Source: Conchiformibius kuhniae DSM 17694
GTDB lineage: Bacteria; Pseudomonadota; Gammaproteobacteria; Burkholderiales; Neisseriaceae
Reading direction: 5' to 3'
NCBI RefSeq assembly: GCF_000428785.1
Contig: NZ_AUAP01000012.1
Location: 1 to 64,000 of the forward strand
Length of the DNA: 64,000 nt
Made by a program: the position numbers and the translations under genes. The first letter of the stretch is position 1, and each line of letters begins with the position of its first letter. The notes below the pieces were generated by a model. That model ran no database searches. It saw only the letters and a program-made list of their open reading frames with translations, and was not told the DNA's origin. This document shows positions 18,244 through 27,647 of this stretch, one piece after another.

Positions 18244-20031
18244 ATGAAAGGAAATTTCCGCTTCGCCGCTTGGTGCTGCTGTGTTGTGTTGTTGGGCGCA
18301 TGTGCCAACAATAAGGGCAGTTTCGATTTGGACGATGTCCGCACCACGCCCCCGCCCGCGCCGCCGAAACCGCCCGCCGCCTACAATGACGAACAAACCA
18401 CGCCCCGCGAACGCGAAGCGCAGTTGGCGGCGCTGATGCAGCCCGGTTTGGGCTTTGCCGCCAAAATTCCGCGCAAATCCTCCGGCATCGCGGGCAGTTA
18501 CAATCAGGAACAAGCCGACATCCGTCCGCAAGACATCTTGGCACTGGACAATGCGTTCGGCACACTGCCCTTGAAAGATGCATTGGACGCCCACCCTTCC
18601 CGCTCCAAAGAAGTTTTGCTGCATTCGCACGACAATTTCGGCGCACCGCGCCAACGCAACCTGCGCTATGTGCGTTCGGGTTGGGTGGTGGACACGGCGG
18701 CGACGTTTCAAATCATTGAAGCCGACCCCAACATTCCCAATGATGTGAAAAAAGTGTATACGGGGCAACTGGGGCATGTGTATTACCACGGCACGCAGCC
18801 GTCCAAAAGTCTGCCCGCCGCCGCCGTGCGCTACAACGGCACTTGGGATTTCGTGACCAATGCCAAGCGCGGACGCAAACGCGGTACTTTTGGCGGTACT
18901 TCCGGCATCGGCAGCAACTACGGGGCGACTTCGCTGGACGAATACGAAAATGTAAACACCGACCCCGGCAAAGGCGCGGTGGCGCACAGCAGCGAATTTG
19001 AAGTGGATTTCGCCGCCAAAACCATGACCGGCAAACTGTTGCGCAACCACCCCGTCATCAGGGACAAAAAACAGGAAATCACCGAACGCTACCGCGTGAA
19101 TGCCAAATTGTCGGGCAACCGTTTTCGCGGCAGCGTTACCGCTTCGGATACGGACGACCCGTATTTCGGCAGCCACGCCAACACGCTGGAAGGCGGTTTT
19201 TTCGGCCCGAATGCCGAAGAACTCGCAGGCAAATTTTTGGCAGACGACCACTCGCTGTTCGGCGTGTTTGCCGCCAAACGCGATGAGGGCGCGGCAACGG
19301 AAAGCGCGTTTGATGCCGAACGCATTGATTTGAACAACTTGGCAAAAACAAGCGGCGACACCTTCGGCAACGCCCACACGCTGGTGCTGGACGGCAAAGC
19401 GTTTGCACTTGCGCCCGCACAAGACGGCAGCCGTCCGTTTGTCCACAGCCGTACACATGATTTGGGGACTTCAGGCAGCCTGAACGTGCATGTTTGCTGC
19501 GGCAATTTGGATTATCTGGCATTCGGCAGCTACGGCAAAGGCACGGAAGGCGCGTATTTTTTCAACGGCGAGCGCACGCCCCTTGCCGAAGTCGCCCAAA
19601 AAAGCGGCACGGCGCATTATCGCGGCACGTGGTCGGCAAAAATTTTAAGCAAAGACCAGCGCGGCTGGAGCACCGATGCGGGCAACGGTGCAGGCGGCAG
19701 CCGTGCCTTGTTTGATTTTGATTTCAAAGAAAAACGCTTCACCGGCAAGCTGATTGGCGAAGGCAGTGCCGATGCCTTTCCCGCTTTCAAACTGGAAGGC
19801 AAAATTAACGGCAACGGTTTTAGCGGCACTGCCGAGACTGCCGAAAAAGGCTTTAATCTTGACCCGAAAAGCACGGGCAGTGCCGCCATCGTCCACATTG
19901 ATGCCGATATCAACGGCGCATTTTACGGCCCCGATGCGGCGGAAATCGGCGGCACCATCCACAGCAAACAAAACGGCAAAGACCAAGTGGGCGGCGTATT
20001 CGGCGCAAAACGCCAAACCGTTGCACCGTAA
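18244..20031 (+). CDS. tbpB: Transferrin-binding protein B (surface lipoprotein)
   Basis: A 595-residue lipoprotein with signal peptide and lipobox LLGAC (Cys20), followed by a Pro-rich anchor (TPPPAPPKPPA). TbpB extracts iron-loaded transferrin at the cell surface and hands it to TbpA. The two-lobe plan is visible: each lobe has a handle and a beta-barrel ending in motifs such as GGFFGPNAEELAGKF (about residue 319) and GAFYGPDAAEIGGTI (about 559). Lobe-end FGAKR matches the family. The length is near that of the shorter Neisseria TbpB. An uptake sequence is embedded at 19470. It is followed by tbpA. Surface export would require a Slam protein, not seen in the window. Confidence 0.92.
   Translation: MKGNFRFAAWCCCVVLLGACANNKGSFDLDDVRTTPPPAPPKPPAAYNDEQTTPREREAQLAALMQPGLGFAAKIPRKSSGIAGSYNQEQADIRPQDILALDNAFGTLPLKDALDAHPSRSKEVLLHSHDNFGAPRQRNLRYVRSGWVVDTAATFQIIEADPNIPNDVKKVYTGQLGHVYYHGTQPSKSLPAAAVRYNGTWDFVTNAKRGRKRGTFGGTSGIGSNYGATSLDEYENVNTDPGKGAVAHSSEFEVDFAAKTMTGKLLRNHPVIRDKKQEITERYRVNAKLSGNRFRGSVTASDTDDPYFGSHANTLEGGFFGPNAEELAGKFLADDHSLFGVFAAKRDEGAATESAFDAERIDLNNLAKTSGDTFGNAHTLVLDGKAFALAPAQDGSRPFVHSRTHDLGTSGSLNVHVCCGNLDYLAFGSYGKGTEGAYFFNGERTPLAEVAQKSGTAHYRGTWSAKILSKDQRGWSTDAGNGAGGSRALFDFDFKEKRFTGKLIGEGSADAFPAFKLEGKINGNGFSGTAETAEKGFNLDPKSTGSAAIVHIDADINGAFYGPDAAEIGGTIHSKQNGKDQVGGVFGAKRQTVAP
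19470..19484. repeat. DNA uptake sequence inside tbpB
   Basis: TTCAGGCAGCCTGAA is in frame and encodes SGSLN. It lies between the two lobes, a surface-variable gene where imported alleles are likely. Confidence 0.75.
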
Positions 20032-20093
20032 CCCCAAAGGAGCGGAATCATGTTTCCACTCACAGGGCTGCACACACGGCACCGCCCTGATTC

Positions 20094-20173
20094 GGACGGG
20101 CTTACGCCCCGTCCGGATAAAAGCTGATTGTACCGCCGCAAACGGCGGAGCTTCAAAATAAAAAGGAATTTTG
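20094..20173 (+). repeat. Double-hairpin leader module before tbpA
   Basis: First stem GGACGGG-cttacg-CCCGTCC (20094-20114); second stem CCGCCG-CAAA-CGGCGG (20133-20148); then CTTCAAAAT and AAAAAGGAATTTTG up to the ATG. Near-identical modules precede four unrelated genes (28014, 33257, 33736, 63188). Confidence 0.75.
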
Positions 20174-22993
20174 ATGAAACACCCTTATCCGAAACTCATC
20201 TGCCTGATGCTGGCAGGCGCATTATCAACCCTGCCCGCGCACGCCGCCGACCCCGATGAAAAAACACAAGGCACCGAACTCAAATCATTAAACGTCAAAG
20301 GCAAACGCAAAGCCACCCGCCGCGACAACGAAGTAACCGGCTTGGGCAAAATCACCAAAAACGCCGACCAACTGCGCAAAGAACAAATTTCCGGCATCCG
20401 CGACCTGACCCGTTACGACCCCAGCATCTCGGTGGTGGAACAAGGGCGCGGCGCAAGCTCGGGCTATTCCATGCGCGGCGTGGACAGAAACCGCGTTGCC
20501 CTGATTGTGGACGGTTTGCCGCAGGCTCAGTCCTACACCGTGCTGGACTCCAAAGCCAACGGCGGTGCGATTAACGAAATCGAATACGAAAACCTGCGCT
20601 CGATTGAATTGAGCAAAGGCGCAAGCTCGTCCGAATACGGCAACGGCGCACTGGGCGGCGCGGTGGGCTTTCGCAGCAAAGAAGCGGACGACATCGTTGC
20701 CAACGGCAAAACGTGGGGCGCGGACAGCAAAACCGCCTACACGGGCAAAAACCGCCAATGGATGCAGTCGCTGGGTGTGGGCGTGAAAACCGAACGTTGG
20801 GAAGGACTGCTGCAATACACGCACCGCAAAGGACGGGAAACCGCCGTCCATCCGGACGCGCTCGTTGCCAAACAAAGCCTTGTGCGCCTGAATGCCTTTG
20901 CCGACGAATACGACTTGTCGCGCCGTTCCAATCCGGGCGATTTGAAAGACAGTTGGTTTATTCTCACCAACGAATGCCCCAATTACGCGCAGGACAATCA
21001 CGGCTGCACCCCCAAAGCCCGCGCCGACTTGAGCGAAGACGACGACAAACTGCGTCTGCGCACAAACCCGCCGCTTACCGAAGCGGAACAAACCGCCGCC
21101 GCCAAACAACGGCACATCACCGAAACCGTATCCGCCAAAGACTATACCGGCAGCAAGCGCATCGCCCCCAATCCGATGGACTACCGCAGCAGCTCGTGGC
21201 TGCTCAAAGGCGCATGGCAACTGCTGCCCAAACACCGCATCGGCGTGGCGGGCGAACACACCGCCCAGCGTTACGACATCCGCGACATGACCCTGCCCGC
21301 CTATTACGAACCGCACGAGAAAAAACGCAATAGCTTGGACAACTTCAAAGAAGGCGGCAAATACATCGGCAACAACCCCGCCGCCGGCATCACCCACAAC
21401 ACCGAATACATCATCACCAACCAATATTGGAGCCGCACCCGCTACTTTGACGAACGCCACCGCAAAAGCCGCTACGGACTGTTCTACGAATACCGCAACC
21501 CCGACAAAAACAGTTGGGCGGATGTCCTGCGCCTGAGCTTTGACCGCCAAAACATCGGCATCGCCAGCACCTACCTGCTCAAACACTGTGCGCCCTACCC
21601 CAGTGCCGACCGCCATTGCCGCGTCAGCACCGACAAAATCTGGTCGGCAACGCGCTCCGAACAAAACGACTACCGCGAACAGCACAACCTGCTGCACATG
21701 CAATGGGACAAAGAACTGAACACCGGCAGCGTCAAACACCGTTTGCGCCTGAATGCGGGCTACGACCGCTTCCGCTCCGCCCTGCTGCGCGGCAAATACT
21801 TTGACGAGCACGCCCACCCGCGCTTTGAAGATGTTCCGCCCTATCACGATGCCACCCACTACGGCAGCCGCGACAAACCCAATGTGTACACACTGGACAG
21901 AGTGGAACACGTCCGCACCGAAAACTGCGACACCACCGGCAGGGAAAAAGGACTGCGCGACTGCTCCCCCCGCCTGATTAAAGGCGGCAACGCCTTTATC
22001 GCCTTGCGCGACAACATCTCTTTCGGCAACAAAGCCGACTGGGGCATCGGGCTGCGCTACGACCGCCACCGCTTCCAATCCGATGACCCGTGGACATCGA
22101 CCGGAAAATACCGCAACTTTTCATGGAACAGTGGTTTGACCGTCAAACCCACAGACCGGCTCGCCCTCTCCTACCGCATCTCCAACGGCTACCGCGTACC
22201 CGCCTTTCACGAACTGTTCGGACGGCGGCTGCCTGCGGCCGATGTCCGTTTCCAAAACTATGTCGGCAAATTCAAAGCGGAAAAATCCCTGAACCAAGAA
22301 GCGGGCATCGGCATTAAAGGCGCGTTCGGACAAGTGGAAGCCAGCTACCACCACAACCGTTATAAAGACCTGATTACCATCGGCAAGCCCTTGGGCATTG
22401 ACGGCTATGACGAATTCGGTTACCACAACCTGCAAAACATCACCTTGGGCGGCATCAACGTGGTCGGACGCTTGGACTGGAACGGCATCAGCGAAAAACT
22501 GCCGTACGGACTGTACAGCAACCTCGCCTACAGCCGCATCCGCGCCAAAAAATTCGGCACGCGCCCGAATTTCAGTGCCACCACCAGCCCGCTTTTGGAC
22601 ACCCTGCAACCCGACCGCTATGTGTTTTCACTGGGCTACGACCACCCCGAAGGCAAATGGGGCATTTCCGCCACCACCACCTACTCTGCCGCCAAAAGCA
22701 ACCGCGAATTGGTTACCACGGGCTACCGTCCGAACGGGCTGGAGTTTGAACAAAAAGGCACGTCGCGGCGCAGCAGAAGCTGGTACACCCACGATTTGGC
22801 AGGTCATTACCGCTTGAAAAACCTGACGTTCCGCGCAGGCGTGTACAATCTTGCCAACCGCAAATACAGCACTTGGGAATCGGTGCGCCAGTCGTCCATC
22901 AATGCGGTGAACCCCGATGGCGGCAAGCGCAATTCGGCAAGCTACGCCGCACCCGGACGCAATTTCTCCGTGTCGCTGGAAGCGAAGTTCTAA
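20174..22993 (+). CDS. tbpA: Transferrin-binding protein A (TonB-dependent receptor)
   Basis: A 939-residue outer-membrane receptor that takes iron from transferrin and imports it with TonB energy. The signal peptide ends LPAHA-AD. A TonB-box-like stretch ELKSLNVKG lies near residue 40. The plug domain carries GRGASSGYSMRGVDRNRVALIVDGLPQ (about residues 94-120) and GGAVGFRSK. The remainder is a 22-strand barrel ending with an aromatic residue (SLEAKF), as needed for insertion. Extracellular loops contain Cys pairs (ECPNYAQDNHGC, HCAPYPSADRHC). I use ATG 20174 with AAAAGGAA upstream; an in-frame TTG precedes it. Cotranscription with tbpB is likely, with the leader module between. Confidence 0.95.
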   Translation: MKHPYPKLICLMLAGALSTLPAHAADPDEKTQGTELKSLNVKGKRKATRRDNEVTGLGKITKNADQLRKEQISGIRDLTRYDPSISVVEQGRGASSGYSMRGVDRNRVALIVDGLPQAQSYTVLDSKANGGAINEIEYENLRSIELSKGASSSEYGNGALGGAVGFRSKEADDIVANGKTWGADSKTAYTGKNRQWMQSLGVGVKTERWEGLLQYTHRKGRETAVHPDALVAKQSLVRLNAFADEYDLSRRSNPGDLKDSWFILTNECPNYAQDNHGCTPKARADLSEDDDKLRLRTNPPLTEAEQTAAAKQRHITETVSAKDYTGSKRIAPNPMDYRSSSWLLKGAWQLLPKHRIGVAGEHTAQRYDIRDMTLPAYYEPHEKKRNSLDNFKEGGKYIGNNPAAGITHNTEYIITNQYWSRTRYFDERHRKSRYGLFYEYRNPDKNSWADVLRLSFDRQNIGIASTYLLKHCAPYPSADRHCRVSTDKIWSATRSEQNDYREQHNLLHMQWDKELNTGSVKHRLRLNAGYDRFRSALLRGKYFDEHAHPRFEDVPPYHDATHYGSRDKPNVYTLDRVEHVRTENCDTTGREKGLRDCSPRLIKGGNAFIALRDNISFGNKADWGIGLRYDRHRFQSDDPWTSTGKYRNFSWNSGLTVKPTDRLALSYRISNGYRVPAFHELFGRRLPAADVRFQNYVGKFKAEKSLNQEAGIGIKGAFGQVEASYHHNRYKDLITIGKPLGIDGYDEFGYHNLQNITLGGINVVGRLDWNGISEKLPYGLYSNLAYSRIRAKKFGTRPNFSATTSPLLDTLQPDRYVFSLGYDHPEGKWGISATTTYSAAKSNRELVTTGYRPNGLEFEQKGTSRRSRSWYTHDLAGHYRLKNLTFRAGVYNLANRKYSTWESVRQSSINAVNPDGGKRNSASYAAPGRNFSVSLEAKF

Positions 22994-23007
22994 TAATAAA
23001 ACAACGA

Positions 23008-23034
23008 GCTGCCTGAAATCAGGCAGCCCGTTTT
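23008..23034 (+). terminator. Terminator of tbpBA made from inverted uptake sequences
   Basis: GCTGCCTG-AAAT-CAGGCAGC followed by CCGTTTT lies 15 bases past the tbpA stop. It also faces the 3' end of the minus-strand lipoprotein gene, so it may serve both. Confidence 0.75.
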
Positions 23035-23046
23035 GACGGAATGCGC

Positions 23047-23817
23047 TTACTGCTTTTCCGCACCAAACGTACCGGCAATGCTTTCCCGTCTGCCGTTATC
23101 CAGAAACCAACCCGCCACTTCTTCTGCGGCAGGGCCGTAAAAACCACCCAACATCCGTTTCGTACCTTCCAAATTATCAAAACGGTTGCCCTGAATTTTG
23201 GCATGGAAAGCAAAAGGCGTAATATCTGCCCCGCCAGCCAGTCTGGAAACGTTTAAAGACAGTTCTTTTTTACCAAAGTCCACCCGCACTTCGGAGTGGG
23301 CATTGGTTTGATAAAAACCCTTACCCGTCAGCTTGTCCATTTGGCTGTATACCGCCAAACCCTGATAGACGGCTTGTCCCGATGCGGGCATGGCACGCTC
23401 GGGCGTGGCAACACCTTGTGCAAACATCATCGACATCAGACCGTTGGCTTCTTTGACTTCGTAGTTGCCGTATTTGGCATATTGCAGATTATTGCCGATA
23501 ACCCGTTTGATGTTGCCGCTTTGTTCACGGAAAATACCGTTTGTTACCGCATGTTCGGGCAAGAGCCGATAGGTTTTGCCGTTTACCGTGATTTGGTCGA
23601 TGCGCCCCTGCTGCTTGCGGTTGAGCTGTATATTGTTTGCTTGGGCATTGCCGGTAAAGGTTTGCAGGTGGTCGCTGCTTAACTCAACCGTTTTACCAAT
23701 CAGGTTCAAATGGCTGCGTCCGCTCGGACGGTGGCTGTCGCCGTCTCCGCCGCCACTGCTGCCGCAAGCCGCCAGCATCAGGGCGCATGCGCCTGCCAAA
23801 ATCGTTTGCCTTGTCAT
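23047..23817 (-). CDS. Slam-type surface lipoprotein (TbpB lobe-like)
   Basis: A 256-residue lipoprotein from ATG 23817, with lipobox LAAC (Cys18) and a GSSGGGDGD linker. The longer open frame to 23928 is not needed. The C-terminal half is a small beta-barrel with the TbpB-family motif LGGFYGPAAEEVAGWF near the end and a final GTFGAEKQ. This fold is shared by TbpB, fHbp, HphA and other lipoproteins that Slam moves to the surface. The ligand is unknown; iron, haem or a host protein are options. It converges on tbpA. A -10 TATAAT (23846-23851, minus strand) lies about 30 bases upstream. Confidence 0.85.
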   Translation of the reverse strand: MTRQTILAGACALMLAACGSSGGGDGDSHRPSGRSHLNLIGKTVELSSDHLQTFTGNAQANNIQLNRKQQGRIDQITVNGKTYRLLPEHAVTNGIFREQSGNIKRVIGNNLQYAKYGNYEVKEANGLMSMMFAQGVATPERAMPASGQAVYQGLAVYSQMDKLTGKGFYQTNAHSEVRVDFGKKELSLNVSRLAGGADITPFAFHAKIQGNRFDNLEGTKRMLGGFYGPAAEEVAGWFLDNGRRESIAGTFGAEKQ

Positions 23818-23936
23818 GGGTGTATTCCTGAAGTGAAAAGATTCGATTATATCGGGAAAAGGGGCGGAACGTTCAGAAAATAACTGCTTTTTATTGAAAA
23901 ACATCGGTTTGTCGCACGCAAACCACAAAAGGGGAA

Positions 23937-24291
23937 AACAGGCTGGGCGGTAAGCCGGGTTCTGTCGTGGACAGCCATTCCTCTAGGCCTGCCGTTGCCG
24001 GCAGGCTCAAGCAAGCTACCCGAACGCTCGGCGGGCCGCGTCAATGCGTTCTGTTTGCTCTTGCTGCGGATGGGGTTTGACCTGCCGCGCATTGTTGCCA
24101 AGCGCGCGGTGCGCTCTTACCGCACCTTTTCACCCTTGCCCGAATCTTCCTTGCGGAAGCCGTCGGCGGTTTGGCTTTCTGCTTCACTTTCCGTTACGTT
24201 GCCGTACCCGGCCGTTAGCCGGCATCCTGCCCTGTGCAGCCCGGACTTTCCTCCCCGTGTTGCCACGCGGCGGCTGTCTGCCCTGCCTGTG
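23937..24291 (-). ncRNA. rnpB: RNase P RNA, bacterial class A
   Basis: On the minus strand the highly conserved block GAGGAAAGTCCGGGC is present near the 5' end, and the partner region ending ACAGAACCCGGCTTACC is present near the 3' end. The ends pair as helix P1 (AGGCAGGGC with GCCCAGCCT). The RNA is the catalytic part of RNase P, which trims tRNA 5' leaders. The length of about 355 bases fits class A. It lies between the Slam-type lipoprotein and the antiporter gene. Confidence 0.95.
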
Positions 24292-24297
24292 CGGGCG

Positions 24298-24326
24298 ATT
24301 ATATCGCCGAAACGGGGCAAAAACAA
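24298..24326 (-). promoter_or_regulatory. Promoter of rnpB
   Basis: Minus strand: TTGTTT (24321-24326) and a perfect TATAAT (24298-24303) are 17 bases apart, which places the start about seven bases on, at the 5' end of the RNase P RNA. Confidence 0.7.
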
Positions 24327-24376
24327 ATGCCTTCATGCTACAATATTCCGTTTGACCCGTTTTCGTGCGCCCGCCC

Positions 24377-26113
24377 ATGAACGCCTTAAATTTTTCCTTT
24401 TTGATTATCGCCCTATTGTTGTTTAGCGGCGTGCTTGCCAGCCGCGTGTCGGCGCGTTTGGGCATGCCGCTTTTGCTGGCGTTTTTGGGCGTGGGCATGC
24501 TGGCGGGCGAAGAAGGCATCGGCGGCATCAAATTTGACGACTTGCCCAGTGCCACGATGGTCAGCCAGCTTGCCCTTGCGGTGATTTTGCTGGACGGCGG
24601 TTTGCGTACCAAATTTGAAACCTTCCGCATCGCCCTGAAACCGGCTGCGGTGCTGGCAAGCTGGGGCGTGGTGGCGAGCGTGGCATTATTGGGTGCGTTT
24701 GCGACTTTTTTTCTGGGGATTGACTGGAAACTCGGTCTGTTGATGGCGGCGATTGTCGGCTCAACCGATGCGGCGGCGGTGTTTTCCCTGTTGCGAAACA
24801 GTGGCGTGCGCCTGAACGCCCGCATCCGCGCCACGTTGGAACTGGAAAGCGGCGTAAACGACCCGATGGCGATTTTGCTGGTAACCGTACTTATCAACCT
24901 GATTCTGCAACCGCAGCAAACCGGCATCGCCGACACCCTGCTGATGCTGGCGACACAACTGGGTTTGGGGTTGGCATTCGGCTTGGCGGCGGGCAAACTG
25001 CTGGCGGTGCTGCTGGCGCGAATCCGGCTGGCTGAAGGTTTGTATGCCATCATGATTGCATCGGGCGGGCTGATGGTGTTCGCCCTTGCCAACTTGTTTG
25101 ACGGAAGCGGCTTTTTGGCGGTGTATCTGGCGGGCGTGATGGTGGGCAACTCGCGCAATTCGGCGGTGGAACACGTTTTAAACGTGATGGACGGCTTGGC
25201 GTGGCTGGCGCAGGCGGGCATGTTTTTGGTGCTGGGCTTGCTGGTTACGCCCTCGCGCCTGTTGGAACAGGGCATTCCCGCGCTGGTGATTGCCGCATTT
25301 TTGATTTTGGTGGCGCGGCCGTTGGCGGTGTATTCGTCCGTCAAATGGTTTCGTTACAGCCGCCGCGAAATCGCCTACATCAGTTGGGTGGGCTTGCGCG
25401 GCGCAGTGCCGGTTACGCTGGCGATTATCCCCCTGATGCGCGGCGTGCCGGGCGCACAAATGCTGTTTGACGTGGCGTTTGCGGTGGTGATTTTGTCGCT
25501 GCTGATTCAAGGCACCACCATTCCCTTTTTCGCCCGCGTGTTCAAAATGGTGCTGCCGCCCAAACCCGAACCTTTGGACAGCCGCGAAATCTGGTTGTCC
25601 GACCGCTTGTCGGTGGAACTGCAATCCTTCCGCGTGGAAACCGATTCCGATGCCGAAAACAGCCACCCCTACGCCATGACCCGCGCCTTTGCCGAAGGAC
25701 GGCCGTTTGCGCTGATACGCGGCGGCGAAAACATCAAAGTGGGCTTGGCAACGCGCATGCAGGCGGGCGACATCGCGTGGTATGTGCTGCCCGAACACTT
25801 GGGCGATGACTTCGCCCGCCAGTTTGCCGACCGCCGCCACCGCCAAGACCAACAACAGTTTTACGGCGAATTTGTCGTCAAACCCGATGTCAAAGTCGGC
25901 GAACTGGCGTTCGCCTACGGGCTGAAAGTGGACGAACACGAAGCGCAAACCACGTTGGCGGACTTGTTCCGCGACCGTTTCGGCGACGTGCCGGTGGCGG
26001 GCGACCGCATGAATATCGGCGGCTTTTGCGTTACCGTAAAAGAATTGGACGAACAAAGCCACATCAAATGGTTCGGTCTGAAAATGCCGAAAAAATCGGG
26101 CGCGGTCGCCTGA
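24377..26113 (+). CDS. nhaP2: Potassium/proton antiporter, CPA1 family (NhaP2/CvrA-like)
   Basis: 578 residues from ATG 24377, the same length as E. coli NhaP2. A GTG four codons earlier is possible. About 12 hydrophobic segments form an Na+/H+ exchanger domain, with the acidic ion site in LESGVNDPMAILL (about residue 160) and GSTDAAAVFSLLR before it. After residue 390 comes a cytoplasmic part with a TrkA-C-like domain and a CorC/HlyC-type end (FGDVPVAGDRMNIGGFCVTVKEL). Such antiporters expel K+ and help pH and osmotic balance. It may form a transcription unit with dadA, 30 bases downstream. Confidence 0.9.
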   Translation: MNALNFSFLIIALLLFSGVLASRVSARLGMPLLLAFLGVGMLAGEEGIGGIKFDDLPSATMVSQLALAVILLDGGLRTKFETFRIALKPAAVLASWGVVASVALLGAFATFFLGIDWKLGLLMAAIVGSTDAAAVFSLLRNSGVRLNARIRATLELESGVNDPMAILLVTVLINLILQPQQTGIADTLLMLATQLGLGLAFGLAAGKLLAVLLARIRLAEGLYAIMIASGGLMVFALANLFDGSGFLAVYLAGVMVGNSRNSAVEHVLNVMDGLAWLAQAGMFLVLGLLVTPSRLLEQGIPALVIAAFLILVARPLAVYSSVKWFRYSRREIAYISWVGLRGAVPVTLAIIPLMRGVPGAQMLFDVAFAVVILSLLIQGTTIPFFARVFKMVLPPKPEPLDSREIWLSDRLSVELQSFRVETDSDAENSHPYAMTRAFAEGRPFALIRGGENIKVGLATRMQAGDIAWYVLPEHLGDDFARQFADRRHRQDQQQFYGEFVVKPDVKVGELAFAYGLKVDEHEAQTTLADLFRDRFGDVPVAGDRMNIGGFCVTVKELDEQSHIKWFGLKMPKKSGAVA

Positions 26114-26143
26114 AAAGCCGTCAAACAACCTTAAGGAAATCTG

Positions 26144-27397
26144 ATGAACATCGTGATTCTCGGCGCGGGCATTGCCGGCGTAAGCACTGCCTATTATTTA
26201 AGCGGACAAGGACACCAAGTTACCGTGCTGGACAGGGCGCAGGGCGTGGCGGAAGAAACCAGCTTTGCCAATGCCGGACAGCTCTCCTTCGGCTACACCA
26301 CCCCTTGGGCGGCACCGAACATTCCCTTTAAAGCCCTCAAATGGCTGTTTAAAGAACATTCGCCCCTGATTATCCGTCCGGACGGCTCGCTCTACCAACT
26401 GCGCTGGCTGGCAAAAATGCTCGCCAACTGCACCAACGCCGCCTACGCCCGCAACCAAGCCCGCATGATGCGCCTGTCGGAATACAGCCGCGCCCTGTTT
26501 GCCGGATTTGAACGCGACACGGGCATGGACTTTGAACAACGCAGCTTGGGCACGCTGCACCTGTTCCGCGATGCCGCCGCCTTTGCCAAACACCAAAACC
26601 AAATGGGCGTGTTGGCACAATTCAACGTGCCGTACACCGTGTTGGACGCGCAAGGCTGCCTGCAACACGAACCCGCCCTTGCCCATTTTGCCGACCGCAT
26701 CGCCGGCGCCTTCCACCTGCCCAACGACCGCACCGGCAACTGCCGCCTGTTCGCACAGCAACTTGCCGACATCTGCCGCCAACGCGGGGTAAACTTCCGT
26801 TTCGGCGAAACCGTAACCCGTCTGCACGCACACGGGCGCACCCTGCGCCACGCCGTTACCCAACACGGCGAATACCCCGCCGACGTGTTCGTGTGCGCCT
26901 TGGGCAGCTTCAGCCGCCCCGTGTTGGCGCAACTGGGCTTGGACATTCCCGTTTATCCCGTCAAAGGCTATTCCATCACCGTCCCGCTTGCCGATGAGGC
27001 CGCCGCGCCGCAATCCACCGTATTGGACGAAACCTACAAAGTCGCGCTCACCCGCTTGGGCGGCAAAATGCGCGTGGGCGGCATGGCGGAACTGTCGGGC
27101 TACAGCTTGGCGCGTCCGCCCGTCCACCGCGAAACCTTAACGATGGTGGCGAAAGAACTGTTCCCCGCCGCCGCCGATTTTGCCGAACCGGGCTACTGGA
27201 CGGGCTTGCGCCCGATGACCCCCGACAGCACGCCGATTGTCGGCGCGGCGGGTTTTGACAACCTGTTCCTCAACACCGGACACGGCACGCTCGGCTGGAC
27301 GATGTCGCTCGGTTGCGCCAAAACCCTTGCCGACCTCATCACACACGGCAAAGCCGAAATCGAAACCGCCGATTTATCACCGGCACGTTACCGTTAG
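26144..27397 (+). CDS. dadA: D-amino acid dehydrogenase small subunit
   Basis: A 417-residue flavoprotein that oxidatively deaminates D-amino acids, chiefly D-alanine, and passes electrons to the respiratory chain. The N-terminus VILGAGIAGVSTAYYLSGQGHQVTVLDR is a dinucleotide-binding fold for FAD. The C-terminal GLRPMTPDSTPIVG and NTGHGTLGWTMSLG complete the flavin site as in DadA. AAGGAA precedes the ATG. Its TAG stop is formed by the first bases of the repeat element that follows, so the last codons border an insertion. Confidence 0.94.
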   Translation: MNIVILGAGIAGVSTAYYLSGQGHQVTVLDRAQGVAEETSFANAGQLSFGYTTPWAAPNIPFKALKWLFKEHSPLIIRPDGSLYQLRWLAKMLANCTNAAYARNQARMMRLSEYSRALFAGFERDTGMDFEQRSLGTLHLFRDAAAFAKHQNQMGVLAQFNVPYTVLDAQGCLQHEPALAHFADRIAGAFHLPNDRTGNCRLFAQQLADICRQRGVNFRFGETVTRLHAHGRTLRHAVTQHGEYPADVFVCALGSFSRPVLAQLGLDIPVYPVKGYSITVPLADEAAAPQSTVLDETYKVALTRLGGKMRVGGMAELSGYSLARPPVHRETLTMVAKELFPAAADFAEPGYWTGLRPMTPDSTPIVGAAGFDNLFLNTGHGTLGWTMSLGCAKTLADLITHGKAEIETADLSPARYR

Positions 27398-27594
27398 GGC
27401 ACATCATTAATTAAATTTTTATAATGAAAATCAGTTAGATATAAAGAATTCCGTCATTCCCGCGAATGCGGGAATCCACTACCTGATGTTTGTGAAGCGA
27501 AGTTTTATCAATGCTTTTTGAAATTTGTTTTGGATTCCCGCCTGCGCGGGAATGACGGTACAGTAGGTTTTTCAGTCAATTGATGACACGCCCT
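27396..27594. repeat. MITE-like element with dRS3-type palindromes, copy 1 (long form)
   Basis: Begins TAGGGCACATCATTAA, has two ATTCCCGC...GCGGGAAT palindromes around a core of about 80 bases, and ends TTGATGACACGCCC. Relative to copy 5 it is inverted: the AT-rich arm is on the left. A short fragment of a second end (GGCGCGTCATCATT) follows. Confidence 0.8.
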
Positions 27595-27647
27595 CAAGGC
27601 GCGTCATCATTCCACCCACCGCCCGCACAAACGGCAATCAGATTGAT

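Noticed and set aside
20041..20100. Riboswitch or extra small gene between tbpB and tbpA
   Set aside because: Only the two short stems of the leader module are visible; no conserved riboswitch core and no coding frame with a ribosome site.
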